Part shown: piece by piece, positions 42,162 to 51,729 of the stretch | Layout of the letters: every line of letters starts with the position of its first letter | Numbering within the stretch: the stretch's first letter is position 1 | Assembly: GCA_017465945.1 (NCBI GenBank) | Contig: JAFTVD010000023.1 | Span: 1-64,000 of the forward strand | Reading direction: 5' to 3' | Source: Alphaproteobacteria bacterium | Lineage (GTDB): Bacteria > Pseudomonadota > Alphaproteobacteria > RF32 > CAG-239 | Length of the DNA: 64,000 nt | Made by a program: the position numbers and the translations under genes | The notes under the pieces: generated by a model | What the model saw: only the letters and a program-made list of their open reading frames with translations | What the model was told of the DNA's origin: nothing | Databases searched by the model: none

Positions 42162-43083
42162 TGGTGAATGTGTTGCTGCTTTAGATTTAGGTACTAATTC
42201 TAATAGATTGTTGATTGTTAATGCAAAAGGTGAGCCTATATTTAGAGATGTTAGGCATGTGGCATTAGGTGAAGGATTAGCTGAAAATAAGTGCTTTTGT
42301 GAAAAAGCAATGGATAGGGCTATTTGCTCTTATATGGATTTTAACGAAATGATGAACGCTCATAATGTTAAAAGATATAGAGCGATAGCAACGGCTGCTT
42401 GTAGAATGAGTACAAATACTAAAAGTTTTTTAGAAGACGTTAAAAAAGTTTCGGGGATTGATGTTGAGGTTATTAGTGAATATGAAGAGGCTCGCTTAAC
42501 ATTAAAAGGTGCTATGCTTAATGCCCCTAAAGATAAAAAATATATTTTTGTTTATGATTTAGGAGGAGGTTCGACAGAGATTACTCTTGCAACAAATGAT
42601 GAAAATCCTCAAATTTTGGCGACTATATCTATTCCTCTTGGGGCTCGCAATGCAACAGAAATGTATGATTTGAGAAATTATAATCGCAAAAAGGCTTTAG
42701 ATTTAAGAGAAGATGTCGAAAAATATGTTGATGAGTTGCTAGATAAAGTAAAGAATATAGATTATAAAGATAATGTTGCATTGGTTGCTACATCTTCTAC
42801 ACCTTTGAGATTGGCGGCTTGTTATTTAGAACTACCTAAATACGATAAGTTTGAAGCTGATGGGGTTAGGGTTAAGATTGAAGACTTGGATAAATTGATT
42901 GCATCACTTTTAAAGCTTAAATATAAGCAAAGAGTAAGCTCTCCTTATATTGGTCCGAATCGTGCGCCTATTTTTGTGGCAGCACTAGTTATTTTTAGGG
43001 CTATTTATAAAAAATTAGGGGTTAATGAGATGATTGCATCATTAAAAGCGGCGCAAGAAGCTATTGTTGATGAATTACTTTAA
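42133..43083 (+). CDS. Ppx/GppA phosphatase family protein, copy 2
   Basis: 316 residues from the ATG at 42133, chosen because AGGAG (42120-42124) stands 8 bases before it; the ATGs at 42100 and 42127 lack proper spacing. LDLGTNSNRLLIV, SEYEEARL (catalytic Glu) and YDLGGGSTEITLA are intact. Short form without HD domain. It is clearly paralogous to the preceding gene but diverged, so the two may have split functions. It overlaps copy 1 by 29 bases, and rlmE follows 17 bases later. Confidence 0.88.
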   Translation: MVDLIKKVNDGECVAALDLGTNSNRLLIVNAKGEPIFRDVRHVALGEGLAENKCFCEKAMDRAICSYMDFNEMMNAHNVKRYRAIATAACRMSTNTKSFLEDVKKVSGIDVEVISEYEEARLTLKGAMLNAPKDKKYIFVYDLGGGSTEITLATNDENPQILATISIPLGARNATEMYDLRNYNRKKALDLREDVEKYVDELLDKVKNIDYKDNVALVATSSTPLRLAACYLELPKYDKFEADGVRVKIEDLDKLIASLLKLKYKQRVSSPYIGPNRAPIFVAALVIFRAIYKKLGVNEMIASLKAAQEAIVDELL

Positions 43084-43100
43084 TTTGAAGGTGTAAGTAT

Positions 43101-43793
43101 ATGGCAAAACTAACAAAATCTGCAAAAGAAGTTCGTGGTCGTAAGATGCTTGCGGTTAAGCTTAAAGATGGTAGATATCATTCTTCATCTTCAAATAGAT
43201 GGCTAGAGCGTCAACTTAATGACCCGTATGTACAAGAAGCTAAAAGATTAGGTTATCGCTCAAGAGCTGCGTTTAAGCTTATTCAATTAGATGAAAAATA
43301 TAAATTTTTGAGCAAAAACAAAGTTGTTGTTGATTTAGGATGTGCTCCTGGTGGATGGTCGCAGGTTGCAAGCCTTAAACTTAAAGGAACAGGTAAACTT
43401 GTTGGGCTTGATATTTTGCCAACTGAACCTATGGATGGAGCGACATTTGTTTGTCAGGATTTTACTGAAGAGGGGGCTACTGAAAAACTTTTAGAGTTAT
43501 TAGATGGAAGTCGAGCAAATGTGGTGATGAGTGATATGGCGGCAAATACAACAGGACATCAGCAAACAGATCATTTAAGAACGATTGGTTTGGTTGAAGC
43601 TGCATATGAATTTGCAAAGACTGTATTAGCTATAGATGGAATTTTTATTGCTAAAGTTTTCCAAGGTGGAGCAGAAGGTGGGCTTTTGGCTGATATGAAG
43701 AAGAATTTTAAGAAAGTTTCTCACTATAAGCCTGATGCTAGCCGTGATAAATCACCTGAATGTTATGTTGTGGCACAAGGATTTAAGGGATAA
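43101..43793 (+). CDS. rlmE: 23S rRNA 2'-O-ribose methyltransferase RlmE
   Basis: 230 residues. SRAAFKL (Lys), the SAM loop DLGCAPGGWSQ (about 76-86), SDMAANTTG (Asp), AKVFQGG (Lys) and SPECYVVAQGFK (Glu) give the full K-D-K-E tetrad. It methylates U2552 (E. coli numbering) of 23S rRNA. An N-terminal basic extension (about 30 residues) is typical for alphaproteobacteria. Last gene of the ccrM-ppx-ppx-rlmE run; a strong terminator follows. Confidence 0.96.
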   Translation: MAKLTKSAKEVRGRKMLAVKLKDGRYHSSSSNRWLERQLNDPYVQEAKRLGYRSRAAFKLIQLDEKYKFLSKNKVVVDLGCAPGGWSQVASLKLKGTGKLVGLDILPTEPMDGATFVCQDFTEEGATEKLLELLDGSRANVVMSDMAANTTGHQQTDHLRTIGLVEAAYEFAKTVLAIDGIFIAKVFQGGAEGGLLADMKKNFKKVSHYKPDASRDKSPECYVVAQGFKG

Positions 43794-43811
43794 AATAAAA
43801 AATATGTAATT

Positions 43812-43841
43812 AAAAAGGCACTTTAACTAAAGTGCCTTTTT
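43812..43841. terminator. Bidirectional terminator
   Basis: AAAAAGGCACTTT (43812-43824), AACT loop, AAAGTGCCTTTTT (43829-43841). Shared by rlmE and the convergent glyS. Confidence 0.93.
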
Positions 43842-43864
43842 GTTTGATTTAAATGATATTTTTT

Positions 43865-45229
43865 TTAAGCAAAATATTCTCTTAAATATGTTGGTAAATC
43901 TTTTGTTTCTATACGAATTTGCTCCATTGTATCTCTATCTCTTAAAGTTACTGTTTCAGGAGATTGCTCAATGGTATCAAAATCAACAGTTAAGCAAAGT
44001 GGTGTACCAATTTCATCATGACGACGATATGCTTTACCGATATTACCAGTATTTTCTAATGCAACACGTCCAATACCTAGTTTCATTAGGTTTTTCTTTA
44101 ATTCATGACATTTTGCCATAATTGCTTCGCTATTTTTCTTTAGTGGAACAATAGCAATTTTAATTGGAGCTAGGTGTTTTTTTAGTTTCATAACGATACG
44201 TTCAGAGCCATTTTCTAGTTTTTCTTCAGTGTAACCTTCGGTTAAAACAGCAAGAACTGCTCTATCTACTCCCATAGATGGTTCGATTACATAAGGAACT
44301 ATCCAAGAGTTTGTTTCATCATCACGAATACACATTTTGGTATTTGATTCATGATTTTCATGGCAATGAGCTTCAAGAGTAAATTCTTCTTGAGCTTTGG
44401 TATGATTACCTAAGTCATAATCACGACGATTTGCGATACCTTCTAATTCTTCAATACCATGTGGGAAAGAATATTCTATATCTGAACATGCTTTTGCATA
44501 GTGTGCTAGTTCATCTGGTTTTTGATCGTATACTCTAAATCTGTCTCTTGGTAAACCTTGTTCTACCCACCAGTTGATACGAGCTTGTTTCCAATGTTCG
44601 TGCCATTTTTCATCTTCACCAGGTTTAACAAAGAATTCTAATTCTGCTTGTTCAAATTCACGAACTCTAAAAATAAAGTTTTTAGGTGTAATTTCGTTTC
44701 TAAAGCTTTTACCAATTTGAGCTATACCAAATGGAAGTTTTCGAGATGTAGAATCTACAACATTTTTAAATTGTGTGAAGATTGCTTGTGCTGTTTCTGG
44801 TCTTAAATATGCAATATTATTTTCATCTACAACAGGACCTACGGTTGTTTTGAACATTAAGTTAAATGGACGTGGTTCTGTTAGGTCTGTTGAACCACAA
44901 TTTGGGCATTTGCCATCTGTTAGGTGGTCTGCTCTAAAACGTCCTTTACACTTTTTGCAGTCTACCATTGGGTCGGAAAATGTATCTTCGTGACCAGAAT
45001 AGTGCAATACTTTGCGGTTAGTTAAGATTGCAGCATCTAAACCTTCTACATCATCACGTTCATATACCATAGAACGCCACCAAGCTTGTTTGATGTTATT
45101 TTTTAATTCAACGCCTAATGGACCATAGTCGTACAAACCTTGAAGACCGCCGTAAATGTCAGAGTTTTGAAAAATAAATCCTCTACGTTTACATAATGAT
45201 ACGAGTTGTTCCATTTGTGTTGCTGGCAT
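43865..45229 (-). CDS. glyS: Glycyl-tRNA synthetase, single-chain (alpha2) type
   Basis: 454 residues, class II. Motif 2 is around [17 protein letters not shown], split by a turn (about 175-192), and motif 3 is [13 protein letters not shown] (about 316-328). CKKC...CPNC (about 92-111) looks like a zinc site in the insertion. The C-terminal anticodon-binding domain starts at about 355. This is the single-polypeptide GlyRS, not the alpha2-beta2 GlyQ/GlyS pair that most Proteobacteria have, which suggests acquisition by transfer or clade-specific replacement. Transcribed alone. Confidence 0.95.
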   Translation of the reverse strand: MPATQMEQLVSLCKRRGFIFQNSDIYGGLQGLYDYGPLGVELKNNIKQAWWRSMVYERDDVEGLDAAILTNRKVLHYSGHEDTFSDPMVDCKKCKGRFRADHLTDGKCPNCGSTDLTEPRPFNLMFKTTVGPVVDENNIAYLRPETAQAIFTQFKNVVDSTSRKLPFGIAQIGKSFRNEITPKNFIFRVREFEQAELEFFVKPGEDEKWHEHWKQARINWWVEQGLPRDRFRVYDQKPDELAHYAKACSDIEYSFPHGIEELEGIANRRDYDLGNHTKAQEEFTLEAHCHENHESNTKMCIRDDETNSWIVPYVIEPSMGVDRAVLAVLTEGYTEEKLENGSERIVMKLKKHLAPIKIAIVPLKKNSEAIMAKCHELKKNLMKLGIGRVALENTGNIGKAYRRHDEIGTPLCLTVDFDTIEQSPETVTLRDRDTMEQIRIETKDLPTYLREYFA

Positions 45230-45312
45230 TTTTTTACCCCTTTATATTAATATAATAGTTAAACCTAAAGGGGGATTTTAGATGATTTATTTTAAATTGC
45301 AATAGTAAAAGA

Positions 45313-45339
45313 AAAAAGCCAGCGGTTAGGCTGGCTTTT
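45313..45339 (-). terminator. Terminator of lon
   Basis: AAAAAGCCAG and CTGGCTTTTT around CGGTTAGG; T runs on both strands. Closest to the lon stop. Confidence 0.85.
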
Positions 45340-45342
45340 TAG

Positions 45343-47772
45343 TTAGTTTATTTCTTTGAGTGGTTTTATCTTTTTTTCCAAAGCGATATCCAATACTTCG
45401 ATAGCGTTTTCTACCATGACAATATTTAACTCGTTTTTAACATTGTCTGGGAGCTCTTTTAAGTCTTTTTCGTTATCTTTTGGAATGATGACTGTTTTGA
45501 TACCACCACGAAGGGCTGATAATAGTTTTTCTTTTAACCCACCAATAGGAAGTACTCTTCCTTGTAGGGTTATTTCACCTGTCATTGCGACATCATTTTT
45601 TACTGGTATTTTAGTAAATACAGATACTAGTGTTGTAAACATGGTAATACCTGCTGATGGGCCATCTTTTGGAGTTGCGCCTTCTGGGACGTGAACGTGG
45701 ATATCTGTTTTTTCAAACACCTCTGGGTTGATACCCAAAGATAGGGCATGAGAGCGAACTACAGAAAAAGCAGTATCGATTGATTCTTTCATCACATCAC
45801 CAAGTTTTCCTGTTTGTTTTATTAAACCTTTTCCTGGCATATCTACGGCTTCGATAAAGAGGATATCTCCACCAACTTCTGTCCAAGCAAGTCCTGTTGT
45901 TACACCTATATGATTTTTTTCTTCTTTAATTCCGTAATGGTATTTTTTGATACCAAGATAATCTTCTAGGTTATTTGTATCTACAACAATATGAGGATCT
46001 TTTTGGTTTTCAATTAAAATATTTGTTGTTGATTTACGAGCGATTGTTGCAAGTTCACGCTCTAAATTTCTAACGCCTGATTCTGATGTGTAATAACGAA
46101 TTATGTCTCTTATACAATCATCTGTTATGAATAATTCTTCAGGTTTTACACCGTTTTCATTGAATACCTTTGGAATTAAATGGCGTTTGGCTATTTCGAT
46201 TTTTTCATCTTCTGTGTAGCCATCTATACGGATTATTTCCATACGGTCAAGAAGAGGGCGTGGCATATTAAGTGAGTTTGCTGTTGTTACAAACATTACT
46301 TTTGATAAGTCATAATCTACTTCTAGATAGTGGTCGTTAAATGTTGAATTTTGTTCTGGATCTAAAACTTCTAGCAACGCAGAACTTGGATCACCTCGCC
46401 AATCTGAACCTAGTTTATCTATTTCATCTAATAAGAATAGTGGGTTCGAGGTGCCTGCTTTTTTGATATTTTGGATAATTTTTCCCGGCATTGCCCCAAT
46501 ATAGGTACGGCGATGTCCTCTTATTTCTGATTCATCACGCATTCCACCTAAAGATGCTCGTACAAATTTACGACCAGTTGCTCTTGCGATTGAGCGACCA
46601 AGTGAGGTTTTACCAACACCAGGTGCTCCTACTAAACATAGAATAGGGCTTTTTAAGTTCTTTGAACGAGTTTGAACTGCTAAATGTTCAATGATACGCT
46701 CTTTTACTTTTTTTAAGCCAAAGTGGTCTTCATCTAAAACTTCGATAGCTTTATTTATGTCAGAAATTGTTGGAGAATTTTTCTTCCATGGAAGATCAAT
46801 TAACCAATCTAAGTAATTGCGAATAATAGTACTTTCGGCATTTAATGAGCCTGATGCTTTTAGCTTTCTAAGTTCTGCTAGGGCTTTATTTCTAGCTTCT
46901 TTAGAAAGTTTGGCTTGTTTTATTTTTTTAGTATAAAGAGATATTTCATCTTCTTGTCCATCACTGTTTTGAGTTAGTTCCTTTTGGATGGCACGCATTT
47001 GCTCATTTAGATAATACTCACGTTGGTTTTTCTCCATTTGGTCTTTGACACGTTTTTTGATTTTCTTTTCTACTTCTTCTTTAGTTCTTGTTTCACCAAT
47101 AAAAGTAAGTAATTTTTCTAATACTTTAGCTTCGTTTGGAGCTTCTAGTATTTTTTGTTTGTCTGATGTTGGAATATCTAAATTGCCAATGATTGCAGCA
47201 ATAAATTCTGTTGTATTGCTTGGGTTATAGATAGATGATAGGTTTTCTTTGGCGATTTTATTATAATCATGAGATTGATTTTTGAATTCATCACTAATTA
47301 ATGACATCATGGCGTTAATGCTTGATGTATCATCTTCATTTGTTTGGAAATCGTAAGCTTTGATGAAAGCTGTATAGTATTTGGCAAAAGTGTTTAATTT
47401 TTCTATTTTGATACGTCTTATTCCTTCTACCGCAATATTAAGAGTGCCATCAGGCATTACAATATAGCGCTTAATACGAGCAAGAGTTCCTACTTTATAT
47501 AAATCTTTTTCTTCAGGATATTCGGTTTTAGCTTCTATTTGTGTTAATAATACTAGAGGAGTATTATATTGATATGATGCTTGGGCAGCCTCTAGTGATA
47601 CGGAACGGCCGACAAATAGGGAAGCGGTATTACCAGGGAATACGACTATATCTCGCAGTGATAATACTGGGTATTCTACATTTTCTAAAACGACAGAATC
47701 ATCTAATGGGGTTAGATTTTCTTTATAATCTTCGTTTTCATTAATGTCGTTTTTGTCATCAGTACAGCTCAT
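45343..47772 (-). CDS. lon: ATP-dependent Lon protease
   Basis: 809 residues. N-terminal LAN domain (about 35-230; YPVLSLRDIVVFPG is typical), coiled linker, AAA+ module with Walker A GAPGVGKTS (about 382-390), Walker B FLLDEIDKL, and a C-terminal S16 protease with DGPSAGITMFT (Ser of the dyad, about 705) and LKEKLLSALRGG (Lys). It degrades misfolded and regulatory proteins; in Caulobacter these include CcrM. The promoter TTGATA-17-TATATA lies upstream (47835-47863). RBS AAGGATAT. Confidence 0.97.
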   Translation of the reverse strand: MSCTDDKNDINENEDYKENLTPLDDSVVLENVEYPVLSLRDIVVFPGNTASLFVGRSVSLEAAQASYQYNTPLVLLTQIEAKTEYPEEKDLYKVGTLARIKRYIVMPDGTLNIAVEGIRRIKIEKLNTFAKYYTAFIKAYDFQTNEDDTSSINAMMSLISDEFKNQSHDYNKIAKENLSSIYNPSNTTEFIAAIIGNLDIPTSDKQKILEAPNEAKVLEKLLTFIGETRTKEEVEKKIKKRVKDQMEKNQREYYLNEQMRAIQKELTQNSDGQEDEISLYTKKIKQAKLSKEARNKALAELRKLKASGSLNAESTIIRNYLDWLIDLPWKKNSPTISDINKAIEVLDEDHFGLKKVKERIIEHLAVQTRSKNLKSPILCLVGAPGVGKTSLGRSIARATGRKFVRASLGGMRDESEIRGHRRTYIGAMPGKIIQNIKKAGTSNPLFLLDEIDKLGSDWRGDPSSALLEVLDPEQNSTFNDHYLEVDYDLSKVMFVTTANSLNMPRPLLDRMEIIRIDGYTEDEKIEIAKRHLIPKVFNENGVKPEELFITDDCIRDIIRYYTSESGVRNLERELATIARKSTTNILIENQKDPHIVVDTNNLEDYLGIKKYHYGIKEEKNHIGVTTGLAWTEVGGDILFIEAVDMPGKGLIKQTGKLGDVMKESIDTAFSVVRSHALSLGINPEVFEKTDIHVHVPEGATPKDGPSAGITMFTTLVSVFTKIPVKNDVAMTGEITLQGRVLPIGGLKEKLLSALRGGIKTVIIPKDNEKDLKELPDNVKNELNIVMVENAIEVLDIALEKKIKPLKEIN

Positions 47773-47834
47773 TATAATATCCTTATTAAAAAAAGTTTTA
47801 ATTAATATAATACCTATTTGGAGGCTTGTATGGT

Positions 47835-47863
47835 TATATAGTGTTTTATTTATGTTGTATCAA
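47835..47863 (-). promoter_or_regulatory. Promoter of lon
   Basis: Minus strand TTGATA (47858-47863), 17 nt, TATATA (47835-47840). No clear heat-shock sigma32 box seen. The rest of the gap 47773-48108 is AT-rich, and I see nothing else in it apart from the GGGGGAG RBS of the next plus-strand gene. Confidence 0.6.
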
Positions 47864-48108
47864 CTCCAAGATTGCTTATTTTAGATTTTTTTTGATATTG
47901 TTTACAATATGACAAGCGTTTTCATCCACAAAAAAGCTGTAAGTTGATGTAAATATGTGTTTTTTATATATTAGGTTATATATAAAGATGAAGAAAATTT
48001 AACAGACATATATGATAATAAGGATGTTTGTAAGTTGTCTTTTTGTTTTGCACAATTTTATATGTAAGTATATTGTTGTTATAGTGTGTTTTTTGGGGGA
48101 GTGTTTTT

Positions 48109-49092
48109 TTGAAACGTTATATTGTAATAACAAGTATTTTTGAGCCAACAGAAGCTGTTAAACGTTTTGCTTTGTTGAAAGATTATCATGTTGTGGTGGT
48201 AGGAGATAAAAAATCTCCTTTAGTTTATGATTGTGATAATGTGACTTTTTTGTCTGTTAATGAGAGTTTAGGGTTTGAAATAGAAAAAGTTTTGCCATAC
48301 AATCATTATTCAAGAAAGATGATAGGTTATTTATATGCAATAAGTAATGGTGCTGATGTTATTATTGATTCAGATGATGATAATTTGGCTTTAGAGAATT
48401 TTTCATTTCCTGAATTTAAGGGAAAATATAAGTATATTGGTAAAGATGCATCATTTGTAAATGTTTATAAATATTTTACAGAGCAAAAAATATGGCCAAG
48501 AGGATTGCCTTTAGAGGCTATTGATAATTATAAAGAATATGAAAAAAATAAAAAGATGTTTAATGTTGGATGTTGGCAAGGATTGGCTGATGAAGATCCT
48601 GATGTTGATGCTATTTATAGATTAACAAATAATACTCCTTGTTATTTTAATAAAGATGTTGAGCCTTTTGTGTTGGAAAAAGGAACTTTGTCGCCATTTA
48701 ATACACAAAATACTGCGTTTATTAAAAAGATATTTCCGTTGTTGTATTTGCCATCATTGGTTAGTTTTAGATTTACTGATATATTAAAGGGATTGATTGC
48801 TCAACCTATTATGTGGAATGAAGGGGTTAGATTAGGATTTACAACATCTACAGTTTTGCAAAAAAGAAATGAACATAATTATATGAAAGACTTTGCAATG
48901 GAAATTCCTTGCTATTTGCATGCAAATAAGGTTGTGGAATTAGCAAAGAAGGCTGTTTTACCAGAAAATGACATATATGATAATCTTTATAATGTATATT
49001 TAAGTTTGGTTGAAAATGAAATTGTAGAAAAAGGTGAATTAGAAATCTTAAAAGCTTGGATTTTAGATTGTAAAAAGTTGTTAGGTAAATAG
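48109..49092 (+). CDS. STELLO-like (DUF288) glycosyltransferase-related protein
   Basis: 327 residues from TTG at 48109 after GGGGGAG. VITSIFEPTEAVKRFA at the start and PYNHYSRKMIGYLYAISNGADVIIDSDDDN (in order, about 60-90) are the hallmarks of STELLO/DUF288 proteins, with the D-x-D-D metal motif of a GT-A fold. STELLO proteins in plants associate with cellulose synthase; bacterial members sit in surface glycan loci. First gene of a three-gene run with a GT2 and a polytopic protein. Confidence 0.8.
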   Translation: MKRYIVITSIFEPTEAVKRFALLKDYHVVVVGDKKSPLVYDCDNVTFLSVNESLGFEIEKVLPYNHYSRKMIGYLYAISNGADVIIDSDDDNLALENFSFPEFKGKYKYIGKDASFVNVYKYFTEQKIWPRGLPLEAIDNYKEYEKNKKMFNVGCWQGLADEDPDVDAIYRLTNNTPCYFNKDVEPFVLEKGTLSPFNTQNTAFIKKIFPLLYLPSLVSFRFTDILKGLIAQPIMWNEGVRLGFTTSTVLQKRNEHNYMKDFAMEIPCYLHANKVVELAKKAVLPENDIYDNLYNVYLSLVENEIVEKGELEILKAWILDCKKLLGK

Positions 49093-49803
49093 ATGAAAAA
49101 GACAATTATAGTAATGCCTGTAGCTAATGAAGAAGATAGTATCGCAAATGTGATAAATGAAATTAGGTCGCTTTATAAGGGTGTATATTTATATATAATT
49201 ATGGATTCATATTCAAAAGATAAGACAGAAGAAATAGCTAGAAGTTTTGAAGATGAATTTGTTAAGGTTATTTTTTATAAAGAATCTAAAGGGGTTGTAT
49301 CTTGTTATTTGGAGGGATTTCGCCAAGCTTTGGCTGATGGCGCTGAGCAAATTATTGAGATGGATGGAGGGGGTAGTCATAATCCTAAAGAGATAAAATT
49401 ATTTTTAGAAAAATTGGATGAAGGATATGATTGTGTTTTTGGCTCTCGTTTTATGAAGGGGGGAGCTGAAATTGATGTTAAATTGTTTAGACGAATTGTT
49501 AGTAAGTGGGGAACATGGCTTGCTAATATTGTTTTGGGGACAAAATTAACGGATATGACTTCTGGTTTTGAAGGGTTTAAAAGCGAAGTTTTATCTTCAT
49601 TTAATTTTGAAAATTTTTTATCAAGAGCACATATGTATCAAACAGAAATGAGATTTTATTGTAGAAAAACAAAACATATTGAGGTGCCAATACATTATGT
49701 AGGTGGTAGGTCTACTTTTAAGAAAAAAATATTGTTTAGAGCTTTTAGTATTTTGTTTAAATTAAAAGAAAATGAGAAAAAAGTTAAAAGAAAAGATTTT
49801 TAG
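49093..49803 (+). CDS. GT2 glycosyltransferase, dolichyl/undecaprenyl-phosphate sugar transferase-like
   Basis: 236 residues. MPVANEEDSIANVI (8-21), IIMDSYSKDKT (about 37-47), EMDGGGSHNP (DxD-equivalent D-G-G, about 93-102) and GSRFMKGG are the GT-A motifs of DPM1-type GT2 enzymes, which transfer a sugar to a polyprenyl phosphate. No C-terminal membrane helices, so a cytoplasmic-face enzyme. Its ATG directly follows the preceding stop, and the polytopic protein begins 15 bases later. Together they suggest lipid-linked sugar supply to a surface glycan. Confidence 0.88.
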   Translation: MKKTIIVMPVANEEDSIANVINEIRSLYKGVYLYIIMDSYSKDKTEEIARSFEDEFVKVIFYKESKGVVSCYLEGFRQALADGAEQIIEMDGGGSHNPKEIKLFLEKLDEGYDCVFGSRFMKGGAEIDVKLFRRIVSKWGTWLANIVLGTKLTDMTSGFEGFKSEVLSSFNFENFLSRAHMYQTEMRFYCRKTKHIEVPIHYVGGRSTFKKKILFRAFSILFKLKENEKKVKRKDF

Positions 49804-49818
49804 TAAAGGTTAGGAATT

Positions 49819-51321
49819 ATGAAGGAAATTTGGAACTTTTTTTACACATATTATGGTGTTTATGTGTTCTTTTTTATAAGTTTATTATCTACAAGTATAT
49901 CATTTTATTTAATAAATAGAAAAGAAAAAATTTCAGATTTGGTTTATTTTTGTATTATTACTTTATGTTTAAATTATTATAATTCTTTGGTTTTGTTTAA
50001 TACGGAATATTTAGGTTTTGTTTATAGGTTATGTTGTATTGGGATTATAGGGGGAGTTGCTCCTTTTGTTGTATTTTTAGGAATGCGATTATGGAAAAAA
50101 GTTATAGCAAGTAGTTTTTATGATAAAAATAAATATGGGATATGTATTTTTATTTGCTCGTTGTTATATTTTTTATTTAGTCGACCAGAAAAAGTCAGAA
50201 ATTGGGTGGCAAGTTGGTATGGTGTAAATTATTCTATGGGGATAGGATCTCGTTTTTTTATTGGTTCTTTATTAAATTGGATAAAAGGTGGGAAAGTTAT
50301 TTTTTCTGATGATGTAATTCTTTTTTATGGCATTTCTTTTGGGATTTTAATTGCATTAGTATCGTATCTTTTTAATCGTTTAATTGTTAATAGTGATATA
50401 AAATATAGAAAAGCTATATTCTTCTCAATTTTTATATATTTAGCAAGTCCTGGTTCTTTTTATGCATATATTGTTGAGGCAGGTAGGCTTGAAATGTATA
50501 CATATATTTTTATGCTGATTGCTGTTATTTGTTATAATAGTATAAAAAATAATGTAATTAAGTATGGTGTTATAACATTATTATCTTGTGTGTCTGTGGC
50601 TACTTATCAGGGGGTTGTATTTTTATATTATCCTATATTAATGATTGTGATGTTTACTGATATATTTTTAGATAAAGGGAAAGATAAAGCAAAAATTTAT
50701 GGTAGTTTGGCTTGTTTTGTTTGTACATGTTTAGCTTTTATATTTTTTCAATTTTTTTCATATGTTAATTTTGATAATGTAAATGAATTTTGTAATCATT
50801 TAAATTATAAAGCTATGTATTTTTACGAAAAACAAGCTGTGGATTTAGAAATTTTTGGTGGAATTGTTCGTTCATTTAATGAAATTAATAAAGATTTTCT
50901 ATTAACTAAAAGCCCAAGAGAATTGTTGTGGTTATCATTTGTATTATTGTTACCGTTTTGGTTTTTTATTGCATCTTTTTATATTAAAGCGTGGGATAGT
51001 GTTAAAAAAGTAAAATGGTATAAAAATATATATGTGTATTATATTTTGATTAATATATGTATTTTGCCACAGTTTTTACTTAATATAGACTGGGGTAGGT
51101 GGATGTTAGCTTTAATAAATATGTTATTTTTTGAAATTTTTTATCTTATATATATTAAAGATAAAGGAATGTTGTTGGCAGTTAAAAAATTAAATACGTC
51201 AATAAATAATAATATGTTTATGTATTTGGTGTTTATTTTATACTTGTCTAAATTTTCTTACTATTGCGAAAAAAGTATATTTTTGGATATGAAAAAATTA
51301 CTTGCGATTTTTTATATTTAA
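49819..51321 (+). CDS. Polytopic membrane protein of the glycan operon
   Basis: 500 residues with about ten to eleven hydrophobic segments and aromatic-rich loops. Not assigned to a family with certainty; the loop WVASWYGVNYSMGIGSRFF after the third or fourth helix and the overall build resemble GT-C-type or DUF6056-like glycosyltransferases that use lipid-linked sugars. The position right behind a DPM1-like enzyme supports this. Its stop overlaps the stop of the convergent gene at 51318. Confidence 0.75.
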   Translation: MKEIWNFFYTYYGVYVFFFISLLSTSISFYLINRKEKISDLVYFCIITLCLNYYNSLVLFNTEYLGFVYRLCCIGIIGGVAPFVVFLGMRLWKKVIASSFYDKNKYGICIFICSLLYFLFSRPEKVRNWVASWYGVNYSMGIGSRFFIGSLLNWIKGGKVIFSDDVILFYGISFGILIALVSYLFNRLIVNSDIKYRKAIFFSIFIYLASPGSFYAYIVEAGRLEMYTYIFMLIAVICYNSIKNNVIKYGVITLLSCVSVATYQGVVFLYYPILMIVMFTDIFLDKGKDKAKIYGSLACFVCTCLAFIFFQFFSYVNFDNVNEFCNHLNYKAMYFYEKQAVDLEIFGGIVRSFNEINKDFLLTKSPRELLWLSFVLLLPFWFFIASFYIKAWDSVKKVKWYKNIYVYYILINICILPQFLLNIDWGRWMLALINMLFFEIFYLIYIKDKGMLLAVKKLNTSINNNMFMYLVFILYLSKFSYYCEKSIFLDMKKLLAIFYI

Positions 51322-51635
51322 TTTACATCATCTTCATCATCATCGTTACTATTTGTAAATAATGAGATTAGTGGTTTTTTATACATCCAAAGTAGGATAA
51401 CACCTAAAATTATGGTGATTGAACCAAATACGTATAGAACGTAATACCAGTTTAATTCGCCGACTTTCATTAGTGTATCTGTTGCATATAGTTTAATATA
51501 AAATATAGATATTCCTGTTATAATGAAAGAAACAATATATGCTACGGTCCATATGCGTTTTAGAGCAATTTGGGGTAACATGAATGCAGTTAAGATATAT
51601 ACAAAAATTAAAGCTATAAATAAATATGTTTCCAT
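51318..51635 (-). CDS. Small membrane protein
   Basis: 105 residues from the ATG at 51635, chosen because AGGAGG lies 7 bases upstream; longer readings run through the preceding terminator. Three hydrophobic segments (about 4-22, 28-48, 64-84) and an acidic tail ending NDDDEDDVN. Not recognised. Convergent with the glycan operon, with overlapping stop codons (51318-51321). Confidence 0.75.
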   Translation of the reverse strand: METYLFIALIFVYILTAFMLPQIALKRIWTVAYIVSFIITGISIFYIKLYATDTLMKVGELNWYYVLYVFGSITIILGVILLWMYKKPLISLFTNSNDDDEDDVN

Positions 51636-51699
51636 TATTTCCTCCTGTTTGTTTGGTTGATATAATATGTGTTTTTTTTCTTTAAAGTAGGAGGAATAA

Positions 51700-51728
51700 A
51701 AAAAAAAGCCCCCAAATGGGAGCTTTTT
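51700..51728 (-). terminator. Terminator
   Basis: AAAAGCCCCC-aaat-GGGAGCTTTT with T runs on both strands, between the two minus-strand genes; ends the 51730-52200 transcript. Confidence 0.8.
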
Positions 51729-51729
51729 T

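Noticed and set aside
47773..47900. Heat-shock (sigma32) promoter before lon
   Set aside because: No CTTGAAA / CCCAT pair at proper spacing; a sigma70-type TTGATA-17-TATATA fits better.
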